Shown here piece after piece: positions 18,783 to 27,882 of a DNA stretch of 64,000 nucleotides. How positions within the stretch are numbered: the first letter of the stretch is position 1; each line of letters starts with the position of its first letter. The notes beneath the pieces are model-generated. The model was not told the DNA's origin. It saw nothing but the letters and a program-made list of their open reading frames with translations, and searched no databases. This DNA comes from DALYLB01 sp964468345 (GTDB lineage: Bacteria > Acidobacteriota > Blastocatellia > RBC074), in the NCBI GenBank assembly GCA_964468345.1, contig CAYXVZ010000012.1, forward strand, positions 49,819 to 113,818, written 5' to 3'. Both the position numbers and the translations under genes were made by a program.

Positions 18783-19504
18783 AGTTTGCTGCCTCTCCTG
18801 AATTACGGGTAACGGGGTACCTGTGCATGAAAATCCGCATTTCCTTCCCCTTTAGGTGGGTTCAAAGAATGCACAAATAACTGCGAATGTAGGTACAGTC
18901 GGATTCATCCCTGCTGGTGCAGCCAAGTTTTCGGTAAGCGCCAACCTTTTCTTTCGAAGGTTGATCATCTGGGAAGAGAGTCGCTGCGGCGTTAGATCGT
19001 GAACCGGGCCACGGCGATTTTTGAAAGCTAGAAATTAAGGAGGTCAGAATAATAGACCAGGTTGGAGCCGGTCAAGTTAAGTCAGGATGAAGTCCCCTTC
19101 TTATTTTATTGGAAAGCTCGCGCTTTACTGGAAAGCTTTCGCTCACGAAGAGGAACGAAACTTCGCCCCGGCAGTTTTGGAGATCTCAAGCGGAGGGGCG
19201 AACCGATCGCCGAACCGAAGCGTCTTGAATCATTCAATGCTCGCAACATTAATATATTGCAGGCGGATATATAGCATGCGATGACGCCAAAGCGGGAGAA
19301 AAAAGTTAACGATTTCTAGCGCTGAACCGCGCCCAAATTCCTCTGTCCATATGCAAAGAATAGGTTTAGGCCAATTTCATTTTTTTGAAGCCGCGAATTA
19401 TGCTTCGTAACAGCAATATCGTTACCGGACTTTTTTGACGTCTTAAGTCCTCGCGATTGTCACGGCGTTGCTGGCGGCTTGGCGGACATCTCTTTGGTCA
19501 GACC
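18783..19504. other. non-coding stretch upstream of the TonB receptor
   Basis: The first 250 bp should carry the receptor promoter on the minus strand; a short hairpin AACCTT...AAGGTT lies at 18943-18963. Beyond 19000 base composition becomes more AT-rich. Two short + strand frames around 19062-19284 are open but show no protein-like pattern or good start signal. Nothing else was recognised. Confidence 0.4.
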
Positions 19505-19699
19505 TTACTGTCGTCTGCTGGCTTTCTTTCGTCTCCGTTCACGCCTACGCCTCTGATTGCGTTCTTTTGCGTCCCGTTTCATCAATTCTTCCATTTCCTT
19601 GCCTCCGCGCGTCCTGTGCCGATGCGCCCAAATTACCATTCCGACAAGGAAGAAGACGCCAATCAAAGGCAAAAGAATTGTAAAAGCAGACTCAAGCAT
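19505..19699 (-). CDS. possible small membrane protein with basic tail
   Basis: The 64-residue frame has a single hydrophobic helix (FTILLPLIGVFFLVGMVIWAH) and then a strongly basic tail (RRRRERRRKKASRRQ), a pattern common in real small bacterial membrane proteins. There is no clear Shine-Dalgarno before the ATG at 19699, and I recognise no family. It lies just downstream of another small minus-strand frame. A chance ORF cannot be excluded. Confidence 0.45.
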   Translation of the reverse strand: MLESAFTILLPLIGVFFLVGMVIWAHRHRTRGGKEMEELMKRDAKERNQRRRRERRRKKASRRQ

Positions 19700-19749
19700 T
19701 GTTGGGCGCGGTTATCGCTTTTTTGAATCCAGTCATTTAGCCGGATTGG

Positions 19750-19971
19750 TTATTGGTTACGTCCTCTCTTGAGGACTTTTCTCACTGCCTTCTCTGGCGG
19801 TTTTCTTTTCGACTTCTCTACCTCGTTCGTTGTGGCTTGCTCGCTGTCATCTGCCTGTTTAGCCGGTCTGCCCGGCTTGCCATAATCCTTCTGATCAGCA
19901 AGGGCGCTTTCGTCGATTGCATATCTTTCAGCAGCTTGGCTTGCAGCTTGGCTAGCGATTAGAAAATCCAG
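19750..19971 (-). CDS. possible small charged protein (non-ATG start)
   Basis: A 73-codon frame on the minus strand reads protein-like, with AERYAIDESALADQKDYGKP and a Lys/Arg-rich end (PEKAVRKVLKRGRNQ). The only candidate start is CTG at 19971 behind AAAGGA, with a stop close upstream. It could be a real small gene, the end of a truncated gene, or chance. It would sit 50 bp upstream of the small membrane protein frame on the same strand. Confidence 0.28.
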   Translation of the reverse strand: MDFLIASQAASQAAERYAIDESALADQKDYGKPGRPAKQADDSEQATTNEVEKSKRKPPEKAVRKVLKRGRNQ

Positions 19972-20021
19972 GCAGTTCCTTTACATAAAAAACATATCCA
20001 CCGTCAACTGTATTTTATCGA

Positions 20022-20554
20022 TGGCCGCATCAGTCCTCTTGAACAATGAGCGGACGATCCTGCAGCCCATCTGCCGCGAGGACCAGACCAGCGCGGACGC
20101 GTATAACGAGCGGCACTGGCAGAGGGCCGAGACGGCCGGACGTTCCGGGATTCTGTTCTTTTCACCGATGACGCCGTCACCGGCCTTGTAGGCGGGGGCA
20201 GCGAAGGGCTACCGGACCAATGTCTTCCTTTCTGGGATGCAAGTAAGACAGGCAACAAGGCGGGTGCCCTTACATTTGGGCGAGCAATTGATTGGTCAAC
20301 AATGGATCTCATAGATACATGCACGATCATTAGGAGGCTCAGATCGGATCGTGCGCGGGTAAGGGGGTGATAGCCCGGTTTTGAGGAAGACTGCTGGAAT
20401 CTTCTGAGAATGGAGAAGCCACATTGAGCCTGGCCAGGACGAGAATGGCTTTTGGGTTTGCGAGCTTGAAGGATTCGCGCTCCGCCCGGATTTTTTCCGC
20501 GGGCCGCTCTCCATCCCGCTGTTTAAATGGAGGCGTTCACCGGAACAGATTTAG
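20022..20554 (+). pseudogene. possible decayed gene fragment(s)
   Basis: Three pieces on the + strand look like protein but lie in different frames. 20022-20192 gives ERTILQPICREDQTSADAY. 20107-20370 gives TFRDSVLFTDDAVTGLVGGG and ends TMDLIDTCTIIRRL. 20406-20554 gives ENGFWVCELEGFALRPDFF and ends FKWRRSPEQI then a stop. None has a good start. One gene broken by frameshifts explains this best, but no family was recognised and the signal is weak. Confidence 0.25.
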
Positions 20555-20562
20555 CGAATTCT

Positions 20563-21564
20563 TTACTTCGCTGGTTTTGTGACCTTTACGCGGCCTCCGT
20601 CGAGCATTTCGACCCCGTAATCGAGCGTGATCGGATTGCCGTCCTTGCCGAGGGCGTGGACCGTGAAGCCGCCGCGCGTCCCTTCCATTTTCAAAACGAC
20701 GGGAAAGCGGCCCAGCACTTCATCGCGGAAGGGCGTCGAGTAATTTCGCGAGCGCGGATCGTAGGCCAGGATCTTGAGCCGGTCGAAATCCACGCGTTCA
20801 TCCGCCTTCGCCAGCTTCCGTTCCATCAATAAAAAGTGATCGCCGGTCTTGCTGTCGTCGCCTTTGAGCGTGGCGATTTTCTGCCAGCCGACAATCTTGC
20901 GATCGGTCGAGGCGAAATAGAGGATCTCGCCGGGGATATCCAGATCGACCGAGCCGCCATAAATCCAACCGGCCGGCAGCACAGCGTAATCCTTTAGCCG
21001 AACCTTGTACCATTCGTCATAACGGACTTCGTTGGCATTGCCGGCGGGCGATTGCGCCGTCGGCAGGTTGTGGGGCCGCGGTTTTCGTTCCCTCGCCACG
21101 ATTTCAAAGGAGGCGCCCGCGGGCAGCGTCGTGGTCACGTTGTCATCGGTCGTGCGATCGGGCGTCAGCCGCAGCTTGAGCTGCGCTTTCGATTTTCCGG
21201 TGGCCTGCGCGGGAATCTCCTTGATTTCATCCGCGAGTTGCCGCGATTGCGTCACGATCTCTTCCTTGACGAGGACGCGGGTTTCCACCCACCCCGATTG
21301 CCCTTCGGGACCGTTGATTTTCGACCAGCTGTTTCCATCTTCGGACTTCGCCCGGTCCGTGACCGTGACCTTGTCGCCCGATTTCAATTCGCCAACCGTT
21401 CGAGGCGCTTCGGCGACGGCGCTTCGCACCTTGACGCGTTCCGGTATGACATAGGCCGTTTCATTGATCAGCGAAACTTTCGAACAGGCAGAGGTGAGCA
21501 AGAGAACTGTAGACAGCGCAATCGCAGTCCTGCGCAACCGGTTGCAACCGGAGTTAAGTATCAT
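20563..21564 (-). CDS. SH3-domain lipoprotein
   Basis: The 333-residue protein starts at MILNSGCN (ATG 21564, GAAGGGA upstream). It has a signal peptide with the lipobox LLTSAC, so it should be a lipid-anchored envelope protein. Two bacterial SH3-like segments follow: KVRSAVAEAPRTVGELKSGD...WSKINGPEGQSGWVETRV at about 50-110, and a second around LKLRLTPDRTTDDNVTTTLPAG with AGWIYGGSV. The C-terminal third (KLKAD..., YDPRSRNYSTPFRDEV) is unassigned. SH3b domains often bind cell-wall peptides. It stands alone between two minus-strand genes with a hairpin upstream. Confidence 0.85.
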   Translation of the reverse strand: MILNSGCNRLRRTAIALSTVLLLTSACSKVSLINETAYVIPERVKVRSAVAEAPRTVGELKSGDKVTVTDRAKSEDGNSWSKINGPEGQSGWVETRVLVKEEIVTQSRQLADEIKEIPAQATGKSKAQLKLRLTPDRTTDDNVTTTLPAGASFEIVARERKPRPHNLPTAQSPAGNANEVRYDEWYKVRLKDYAVLPAGWIYGGSVDLDIPGEILYFASTDRKIVGWQKIATLKGDDSKTGDHFLLMERKLAKADERVDFDRLKILAYDPRSRNYSTPFRDEVLGRFPVVLKMEGTRGGFTVHALGKDGNPITLDYGVEMLDGGRVKVTKPAK

Positions 21565-21631
21565 TATGGGTCCCTTCAAATTGTCGTGGAGCACTCGCGA
21601 CTTTAGAGCGTTTGAAACTGCGAGTTTACAA

Positions 21632-21789
21632 AGGAAGGTCCAGGGAAGTCTAGAGAAGTCTCGGGAAGTCTGGAGAAGTCTGGAAAGGTCTTGAGAGTTT
21701 TTTCTTCAATGACATGTGCTGATTTTGCGAGAGAGACTTCTCCAGACTTCCCGAGACTTCTCTAGACTTTTCCAGACTTTTCCAGACTC
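21632..21789. repeat. intergenic hairpin of GGAAGTCT words
   Basis: A left arm made of repeated GGGAAGTCTAGAGAAGTCT and GGAAGTCTGGAGAAGTCTGG faces a right arm of CCAGACTTCCCGAGACTTC and CTAGACTTTTCCAGAC. The right arm reaches within 2 bp of the TPR gene stop. Confidence 0.88.
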
Positions 21790-21790
21790 T

Positions 21791-22873
21791 TCACGGCTGT
21801 TTCGCAAGCGGGGACACCCGATCGAGGCTGGTTTTGAGGTCGGCATTGCTGCGGCCGCTGGCTTCATATGCTCTTGTATAGGCGTCCAGCGCAGCCGAAT
21901 AGCGGCGCAGGTTCTCGAGCACGAATCCAAGGTAATACAACGTATTCACGTCGCCAGGATTGAGTTTGTCCGCCTGCGCGAACATTTCCGAGGCGCGCGT
22001 CCAGGCTTTGGTCTGTGCCAGGGCGAAGCCCAGGTTGAAATAGAGCGGCGCGGCTGGCGTTTTGGTCAGTTCGAGCGCGCGCGAAAGATGCGTCTCGGCC
22101 GCGCGGTAGTTCTTGGTCGCGAGATAGGCGCGTCCAAGCAATTCCAGCGAAGCCCCATCCTCGCGCAATGTCTTCAGCGATGTCGCGGTGCGAATGGCGT
22201 CGTCGAAATAAAAGCCGGCTTTCTTCTCGTCGTTTTCATTCGCCCCCTGCCGCAAGAGCGATTCCGCCAGCAGGCCGAGCATCTCCACATTTTTCGGGTT
22301 GGCCGAAAGGCCGAAGCGCAGGGCCGTGATGGCTTCATTGAGACGGCCGTTTCGGAAGTGCTGCGTGCCGAGGTAGTACCATGAATCGGAATCCTTCGGA
22401 TCGATCTTCACCGATTTTTGGAAGGCTTCCGACGCATCCTCCGGCCGATTCAGGTTCGCGTAGGTCACGCCGAGCAGATAATAGTTCGTTGCAACATTCA
22501 TCTGCACCCGCGTCAGCGTTTCGAGGTAGGGCAGGGCCTTGTCATAAGCATTGAGCGCGATGTAGGCCTGCCCGATGGCGCGATAGAGATCGGGATCGTT
22601 GCGGCTTTCCTTGCGTTTGAGCGCCAGCGATTTATCCAGCGGTTCGATGCAGGCCTTGTAATCCTTGAGCTGGTAATAGGCGAGGCCGATAAATTTCCAA
22701 CTGTCGGAATGATCGGGAAACTCGGCCAGCACGCGCTCGAATTCCGCGATGGCTTCGCGATATTGCCCCTGCTTATAAAGCGAGACGGCTTTTTCCCAAT
22801 CGAAAAGCGCCGCGGCCTGCGAAGAAACGACGAATGAAATCAGCAAAGCCAGAATGGTGATCGTTTTTTTCAT
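21791..22873 (-). CDS. secreted TPR-repeat protein
   Basis: The 360-residue protein starts at MKKTITILALLISFVVSSQA (ATG 22873, AGGAG upstream), a signal peptide, and then consists of about nine tetratricopeptide repeats, for example LYKQGQYREAIAEFERVLAEFPDHSDSWKF split over helices A and B. TPR solenoids hold protein complexes together; a periplasmic scaffold role is likely. No catalytic motif is visible. The gene is isolated by hairpins on both sides, so its partner cannot be read from context. Confidence 0.93.
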   Translation of the reverse strand: MKKTITILALLISFVVSSQAAALFDWEKAVSLYKQGQYREAIAEFERVLAEFPDHSDSWKFIGLAYYQLKDYKACIEPLDKSLALKRKESRNDPDLYRAIGQAYIALNAYDKALPYLETLTRVQMNVATNYYLLGVTYANLNRPEDASEAFQKSVKIDPKDSDSWYYLGTQHFRNGRLNEAITALRFGLSANPKNVEMLGLLAESLLRQGANENDEKKAGFYFDDAIRTATSLKTLREDGASLELLGRAYLATKNYRAAETHLSRALELTKTPAAPLYFNLGFALAQTKAWTRASEMFAQADKLNPGDVNTLYYLGFVLENLRRYSAALDAYTRAYEASGRSNADLKTSLDRVSPLAKQP

Positions 22874-23004
22874 GCCTACTCCTGCTTTCGGAATCTTATC
22901 ACGGCGGCGCCGGGGAGTATTCGGGCCGCACGATCTTAGAACGCCCGAAATCTCCTTGAGTTGCATAGAAAGAATGAGGCGGGGAAAGAGAGCGTGAGAT
23001 CTGT

Positions 23005-23100
23005 GGTGCAGATTCTCAACCTGCACCAAGAAAGCAGGAGGACCGATAAAATTCAAAGGGACTTTGGCGTGGGTGGTGCAGGTCGAAAACCTGCACCACC
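23005..23100. repeat. two palindromes GGTGCAG...CTGCACC
   Basis: GGTGCAGATTCTCAACCTGCACC at 23005-23027 and a 29-bp GGTGGTGCAGG...CCTGCACCACC at 23072-23100 share stem words but differ in loops. They resemble the CAGGTT...AACCTG palindromes of the array at 51993-52281. Confidence 0.85.
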
Positions 23101-23134
23101 GAAAAATTGTGAGCTGCCGGTAGCGTTGCCGGTC

Positions 23135-23776
23135 CTATTCAGGAGCCTGATCGGCTTGCTCCTTTTTCGCCTTCCACTTTCGCGCCAGCAGCGCCGCGAG
23201 TCCCGTCCCGACCAGAACAATGGTTCCGGGTTCGGGAATTTCCGCGGGCGGTTGTCCCGGCGGCGGCGTCGCCGATGGGCCGGGCGAAACCGTGACGATC
23301 GGGCTGGCCGGAATGCTGATGGTCGGCGTCGGTTGCGGCGTTTCGGAATCGCGGCCCGGCCGGCATAGAACCGCGCACAAAATTCCGCCCGCAACGATCG
23401 GCGGAACGATCCACCACCAGCGCGATCCCGGTTCGCGGAAGGCGGCCGGCGTCACCGGCTCGACGCAGTTTTCATCGCAGAGAATGCCGGGCCCGTAGCG
23501 AACGATGCGTCCATCGGGCAGGCGAACAAATTCAGGATGGTTCGGGCTTTCCTGTGCTTTCGGCGCCTGTCCTTGTGATTGCGCCTGTCCCTGCTGCTGC
23601 GCGGGCACATCGGTCCGCGCGACCGTTGGTGAATTTGTCACCGTACGCGGACGATCCGCCGAATCCTGTCGAAGTTGCTGGTAGGTTATGCTGTCGGCGA
23701 GCGCACCTTCCGCGGCCATTCCGAACATTAGGACGGCCATGAGAAGCGTTTTGAGAAAGTTTGTTTTTCTCTTCAT
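23135..23776 (-). CDS. PEP-CTERM sorted secreted protein
   Basis: The 213-residue protein has an N-terminal signal (MKRKTNFLKTLLMAVLMFG), a Gln-rich linker, the core RLPDGRIVRYGPGILCDENC, a hydrophobic segment (WWWIVPPIVAGGILCAVLC) and a Pro/Thr/Ser-rich stretch. It ends with a PEP-CTERM tail: IPEPGTIVLVGTGLAALLARKWK. Such tails are cut and anchored by an exosortase, so the protein should reach the cell surface. No exosortase gene lies in the window. The second hydrophobic segment in the middle is unusual for the family. The role is unknown. Confidence 0.88.
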   Translation of the reverse strand: MKRKTNFLKTLLMAVLMFGMAAEGALADSITYQQLRQDSADRPRTVTNSPTVARTDVPAQQQGQAQSQGQAPKAQESPNHPEFVRLPDGRIVRYGPGILCDENCVEPVTPAAFREPGSRWWWIVPPIVAGGILCAVLCRPGRDSETPQPTPTISIPASPIVTVSPGPSATPPPGQPPAEIPEPGTIVLVGTGLAALLARKWKAKKEQADQAPE

Positions 23777-24050
23777 ACAATGTTTTTCAGGCGAAGGTTT
23801 GGGGGCGGCACACAATTCTTGAGAAATTGCATTATACGAGCAATGCTATGTAATTGTAAATAATAAACTAATATGATGCTGCCCAGGGCGAAGTCAGCGC
23901 AGGCGAGTTTCTTACGGGATTGAAGAAATCAAAAGGCAAAACGCAAATATCAAAAGGCAAAAGTAGGAATCTCATTTCACATAAAAGGCTTTGCAGGCAA
24001 TCCTCTTGCCTGTTGATTTCTTCTGCCGTTTCCACATTTCTAATCCCGAT
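23777..24050. repeat. intergenic region with AAAGGCAAA repeat words
   Basis: At 23928-23965 TCAAAAGGCAAAACGCAAAT and TCAAAAGGCAAAAG are half of the same element that forms a full hairpin at 57339-57426. A poorly conserved mirror (TTTGCAGG...TCTTGCCTGTTGATTTC) follows. The rest is AT-rich promoter-like DNA for the PEP-CTERM gene. Confidence 0.6.
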
Positions 24051-25205
24051 TCAGTTTTCCTTCTGTACTCCGCCGGTCGCCAGGCAGACGTGAATTTCAG
24101 GCTGAAGCCCGCTCAATTTCTCGTACTCGCGATAAATTGTCTGGATAAAGGTTTCCGTCGCATCGGCGGCGACCAGATTCACGGTGCAGCCGCCAAATCC
24201 GCCGCCTGTCATGCGCGCGCCGTAAACGCCGGGAATCTTTTGCGTCAGATCGACGAGCAGGTCGAGTTCGGGGCTGCTCACTTCATAATCGGATTTCAGG
24301 CTTTGATGGGAAGCCAGCATCAATTTTCCGAAGAGGGCGAGGTCGTCTTTTTCCAGCGCCTGGACGGCGGCCAGCGTGCGCGCATTCTCTGTAATCACGT
24401 GATTGCATCGGCGGCGGATCAATTCGGGCAGCGTGTCGGCATACAGATCGAAGGCTTCGAGTTCGACATCGCGCAGCGATTCGATATCCGGCAGATGCGA
24501 GCGCAGCCTGCGCGCGCCTTCTTCGCATTCCGCGCGGCGTTTGTTGTATTCGCCCGTGGCGAGCTCATGCTTGATCATCGAATTGCAGATCACGATGCGC
24601 GATTGGCGCAGGTCGATCGGAACGGCGCGGTATTCAAGGCTGCGGCAATCGATCAGCAGCGCGTGCCCTTCGATGCCGAGGCAGGAAATATATTGATCCA
24701 TGATGCCGACCTGCGTTCCGACGAATTCATGCTCGGCGCGCTGGCAGGCGCGCGCAAGCCCGATCATGTCGATCGGCTGGCCCGCCATTCGCAGCAGCGC
24801 ATAGCCCGCGGACACCTCGAGCGCGGCCGACGAACTCAGGCCGCCGCCGACCGGCACATCGCTCGCGACCAATAGATCCGCGCCTTTGATCGCGAACTGC
24901 TCGCGCAGCAACTGCACCGCGACGCCGCGGATGTAATCGGCCCAGTCTTTCGCCGGCGCAATCTCGGGCCGCAAATCGAATTCGACTTCGCTCTCAAAGG
25001 CCGTCGATGCGGCGCGCACGCGCCCGTCTTCGCGAGGCGCGATGGCAACGTAGGTTCGCCGGTCGATCGCCATCGGCAGCACGAATCCATCGTTGTAATC
25101 GGTATGCTCGCCGATCAGATTGACCCGTCCCGGCGCCGAAAATACCTCCGGCGTTCGTCCATATCGATCCTGAAATTGTTGCTGAATCGTCTCTACCGAT
25201 AACAT
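24051..25205 (-). CDS. galK: galactokinase
   Basis: The 384-residue protein phosphorylates galactose at O1 in the Leloir pathway. It shows the galactokinase signature GRVNLIGEHTDYNDGF at about 27-42, the GHMP ATP loop VGGGLSSSAALE at about 120-131, and the C-terminal GGGFGGCTVNL. The length matches the family. The ATG at 25205 follows GAGGA. A lipoprotein gene and an SGLT-type sodium/sugar symporter lie directly upstream on the same strand, which together suggests galactose uptake and entry into metabolism. No galT or galE is seen nearby. A perfect palindrome stands between this start and the lipoprotein stop. Confidence 0.97.
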   Translation of the reverse strand: MLSVETIQQQFQDRYGRTPEVFSAPGRVNLIGEHTDYNDGFVLPMAIDRRTYVAIAPREDGRVRAASTAFESEVEFDLRPEIAPAKDWADYIRGVAVQLLREQFAIKGADLLVASDVPVGGGLSSSAALEVSAGYALLRMAGQPIDMIGLARACQRAEHEFVGTQVGIMDQYISCLGIEGHALLIDCRSLEYRAVPIDLRQSRIVICNSMIKHELATGEYNKRRAECEEGARRLRSHLPDIESLRDVELEAFDLYADTLPELIRRRCNHVITENARTLAAVQALEKDDLALFGKLMLASHQSLKSDYEVSSPELDLLVDLTQKIPGVYGARMTGGGFGGCTVNLVAADATETFIQTIYREYEKLSGLQPEIHVCLATGGVQKEN

Positions 25206-25230
25206 CGCGTCCTCATTAAAGAATGATCGA

Positions 25231-25280
25231 TACAGAAAAATGTGGGACAGAAAAATTTTTCTGTCCCACATTTTTCTGTA
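25231..25280. repeat. perfect 50-bp palindrome, TGTGGGACAG type
   Basis: The 25-bp halves TACAGAAAAATGTGGGACAG+AAAAA and its exact complement meet with no loop, between the lipoprotein stop and the galK start. A related palindrome with matched arm changes is at 47101-47150. It may terminate the lipoprotein transcript or form a cruciform. Confidence 0.97.
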
Positions 25281-25286
25281 GAAAGC

Positions 25287-25982
25287 TTATTTCGTGGGCG
25301 GCTCGATTTTGATATCCGAGCCGAAGTCGTACCAGGTGATCACGCCGCTCGATTTCATGCCGCCGTAATCGCCCGTGAATTCCGATTTGCGCGGCAGCCC
25401 GTCGATTGCGTCGACCCAGGTTTTCGAAACCGACTTGCCTTTCATTCCCAGCATGTCCGTGCTGGTGTATTCATAAACCAGCGCGGGTTTGCCTTCATAC
25501 ATATCCGGCTTGAGAAACTTAACCTCGGTCGCCTTCTCGAACTGCTCCATCATTTCCTTGCTGCGAAAACTTTTGACCACGTCCTGCATCCCGGCCGCAA
25601 TCTTGCGCCAGGGGCCGCCGCTCGGGCGCATGTAATAATCGCCGCCAATCAGAATCATTTCCATCTGGGGATTGGTCATGTGATAGCGATCGGGCGCGAC
25701 AAATTCCATGTTCGTGACGGCGACTCTTCCCTCGGCGTTCGTTTCCATCTTGGCGCGAAACGATTTGGCATCCAGAAACTTTTGAAAGGAACCCTTGACG
25801 CCGGTCAGCGGATTGCTCTTCGCCGCTTCGACGGCAGCATCGACAGCGGTCGAAGCCGCATCCACTGCTTTTTTCGCGACTTCTTTCACGCCGGATTCCG
25901 GAGACGACCCGCCGCAGCCGGCGGGAATAAGCGCGAGCAGACAGAGAAGAAATAAAGCCGGATAATTTTTCTTTCGATTCAT
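25287..25982 (-). CDS. outer-membrane lipoprotein, LolA-fold-like
   Basis: The 231-residue protein starts at MNRKKNYPALFLLCL and has a lipobox ALIPAGC, followed by a Lys/Ala-rich helix (VKEVAKKAVDAASTAVDAAVEA). The rest, with FRAKMETNAEGRVAVTNMEFVAPDRYHM and SKTWVDAIDGLPRKSEF, looks like the beta half-barrel of LolA/LppX-type lipoproteins that carry hydrophobic ligands. No exact family was recognised. It lies between galK and the sodium/sugar symporter on the same strand, but the flanking palindromes may separate its transcript from theirs. Confidence 0.8.
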   Translation of the reverse strand: MNRKKNYPALFLLCLLALIPAGCGGSSPESGVKEVAKKAVDAASTAVDAAVEAAKSNPLTGVKGSFQKFLDAKSFRAKMETNAEGRVAVTNMEFVAPDRYHMTNPQMEMILIGGDYYMRPSGGPWRKIAAGMQDVVKSFRSKEMMEQFEKATEVKFLKPDMYEGKPALVYEYTSTDMLGMKGKSVSKTWVDAIDGLPRKSEFTGDYGGMKSSGVITWYDFGSDIKIEPPTK

Positions 25983-26003
25983 AGGTATAACATCCTTTAC
26001 AGC

Positions 26004-26094
26004 GAGAGTGCGGAACAAACGAAAATAACGAAACAAACGAAATAAAAGAAAAAGCATTCGTTTGTTTCGTTATTTTCGTTTGTTCCGCACTCTC
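26004..26094. repeat. perfect 38-bp-arm hairpin (AACGAAACAAACGAA words)
   Basis: Arms 26004-26041 and 26057-26094 are exact reverse complements around a 15-base A-rich loop. It stands between the lipoprotein start and the symporter stop and would make a very stable RNA hairpin on either strand. Confidence 0.97.
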
Positions 26095-26137
26095 AAATTT
26101 CTTCGCACTTCTTGCATCGATCTTCGATCCAGGCCCG

Positions 26138-27784
26138 CTAGGCAAAAACATACCAGAGCGACAGGATGATGACGATCAGAATTGCCGTGAACACAAGGTT
26201 GATTTTCTTGGATGCAGGCGAGGCAGGCTCGAAATCAGGGGAGAGCGCCGCATCGCTGGGGGTTTGCAGGGTCAGGCCGGCCACTTTGTCATCGGTCGGC
26301 GCGGGCGTCAACAGACTGACGCCGACCAGCACTGTAACGCAAATGGCGAACATTAGCACCGCGAAATGCAGAAAATTCATGCCGACGAAAAAGCCCAAAA
26401 AACCTGTCAGCGTTTCACCGGCATACACGACCTCTAAAATGAAACGCACCGCCCCCAGCACAAACCCGACAAGCAATGAAGCCAGCGCGCCCTGCGCATT
26501 GATGCGCCGCCAGGCGATGCCCAGCAGAAAGACGGCGGCGATCGGCGGCGAGACATAGGCCTGCACGCTTTGCAGATAAACATACAACTGCGAACTGATG
26601 CGGCCCATAAAGGGAATCCAGAGCAGGCTCAGGGCAACCATAATCAGGGTCGCCACGCGACCGACATTGACCAAATGTTTTTCCGAAGCCTCGGGCCGAA
26701 GCTTTTTGTAAAAATCCATCGTGAAAATCGTCGAGCTGGAATTAAACACAGCGCTCAGGCTCGACATCAGCGCCGCCAGCATGGCCGCAATCATCACGCC
26801 CTGCAGGCCGGGCGGCATTAGTCGCGAAACCATCAGGGGAAAGGCGGCATTCGAATCTTTCGCAATATCCTCCGGATATAACACCCGCGCGATCATTCCC
26901 GGCACGACCAGCATCACGACCGGCAGGATCTTTAAAAAGCCCGCGAGAATTGTGCCGCCGCGCGCATGCTCGATGTTTTTCGCCGACAATGTGCGCTGCA
27001 CGATCACCTGATCTGTGCACCAATACCAGATGCCCAGAATCGGCGCGCCGAAAAAGATGCCGGTCCACGGAAAGTCCTTATCCGTGGATGATTTCATCAT
27101 ATGGAAGAAATCCGGCGGCACCGACGCCTGCAGGCCCGACCAGCCGCCGATTTTTTCGAGGCCGAGGAACGCCAGGACCAGCGCGCCCGCGACGAGCACG
27201 ACGGTTTGAATCACTTCCGTATAAATCACCGCGGCAAGACCGCCGGCGACCGTGTAAATGCCCGTTGCAATCACCAGCGCCAGCGAACTCTGCCACATGC
27301 CCCAGCCGAGCACAGCCTTGAGAACGATCGCGCCCGCGAAGATGGCCACCGCGATTTTTGTGAAGATATAGGCGATCAGCGAAATGCTGGCGAGATAGGT
27401 GCGGCAGGCGCTGTTATACCGGCGCTCCAGAAACTCCGGCATCGTGTACACATTCGACCGCAGATAGAAGGGCACGAACACCCAGCCGAGCAGCATCACG
27501 ATCAGCGAAGCCAGCCATTCGAAATGGCCGACGGCCATTCCGGAGGCCGCGCCGCTGCCCGCCAGGCCGATGAAATGTTCGCTGCCGATATTCGAAGAGA
27601 ACAGCGATGCGCCGATGGCCCACCACGCGACATCGCGGCTGGCGAGAAAGTAATCGGTCGTCGTGCGCTCCTTGCGCGAAAAATACCATCCGATCGCAAA
27701 GATCACCGCGAAATACAGGGCCAGGACGACATAATCGATCGCCAGCAACTGTGCCGGCGCAGACTGGAGAAACAGCAGGGGCAT
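26138..27784 (-). CDS. sodium/solute symporter, SGLT type (probable galactose or glucose)
   Basis: The 548-residue membrane protein has about 14 hydrophobic helices and the SSS-family core. The phrase SLFSSNIGSEHFIGLAGSGAA in TM1-TM2, FLERRYNSACRTYLA and GIWYWCTDQVIVQRTLSAKN closely match the animal SGLT and Vibrio vSGLT subgroup. It should bring in a hexose with Na+. The galactokinase two genes downstream makes galactose the best guess. AGAGGAA stands upstream of the ATG at 27784. The C-terminal cytoplasmic loop is short, followed by a final helix. Confidence 0.94.
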   Translation of the reverse strand: MPLLFLQSAPAQLLAIDYVVLALYFAVIFAIGWYFSRKERTTTDYFLASRDVAWWAIGASLFSSNIGSEHFIGLAGSGAASGMAVGHFEWLASLIVMLLGWVFVPFYLRSNVYTMPEFLERRYNSACRTYLASISLIAYIFTKIAVAIFAGAIVLKAVLGWGMWQSSLALVIATGIYTVAGGLAAVIYTEVIQTVVLVAGALVLAFLGLEKIGGWSGLQASVPPDFFHMMKSSTDKDFPWTGIFFGAPILGIWYWCTDQVIVQRTLSAKNIEHARGGTILAGFLKILPVVMLVVPGMIARVLYPEDIAKDSNAAFPLMVSRLMPPGLQGVMIAAMLAALMSSLSAVFNSSSTIFTMDFYKKLRPEASEKHLVNVGRVATLIMVALSLLWIPFMGRISSQLYVYLQSVQAYVSPPIAAVFLLGIAWRRINAQGALASLLVGFVLGAVRFILEVVYAGETLTGFLGFFVGMNFLHFAVLMFAICVTVLVGVSLLTPAPTDDKVAGLTLQTPSDAALSPDFEPASPASKKINLVFTAILIVIILSLWYVFA

Positions 27785-27882
27785 GGTTGATTGTTCCTCT
27801 CTTGAAGTGTGGGTGGAACAGCGTCATATGAAATAGTCGTATAACATATGCCATATGTCATATCGTATTCGCGAAGCCGGTA
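27785..27882. other. short intergenic region with CATATG motifs
   Basis: CATATGAAATAG, ACATATGCCATATGTCATAT between 27825 and 27863 form small overlapping palindromes upstream of the symporter. They could be an operator for sugar regulation, but no known site was matched. Confidence 0.35.

Noticed and set aside
19062..19284. Small + strand ORFs
   Set aside because: There is no protein-like composition or convincing start; they overlap in two frames.
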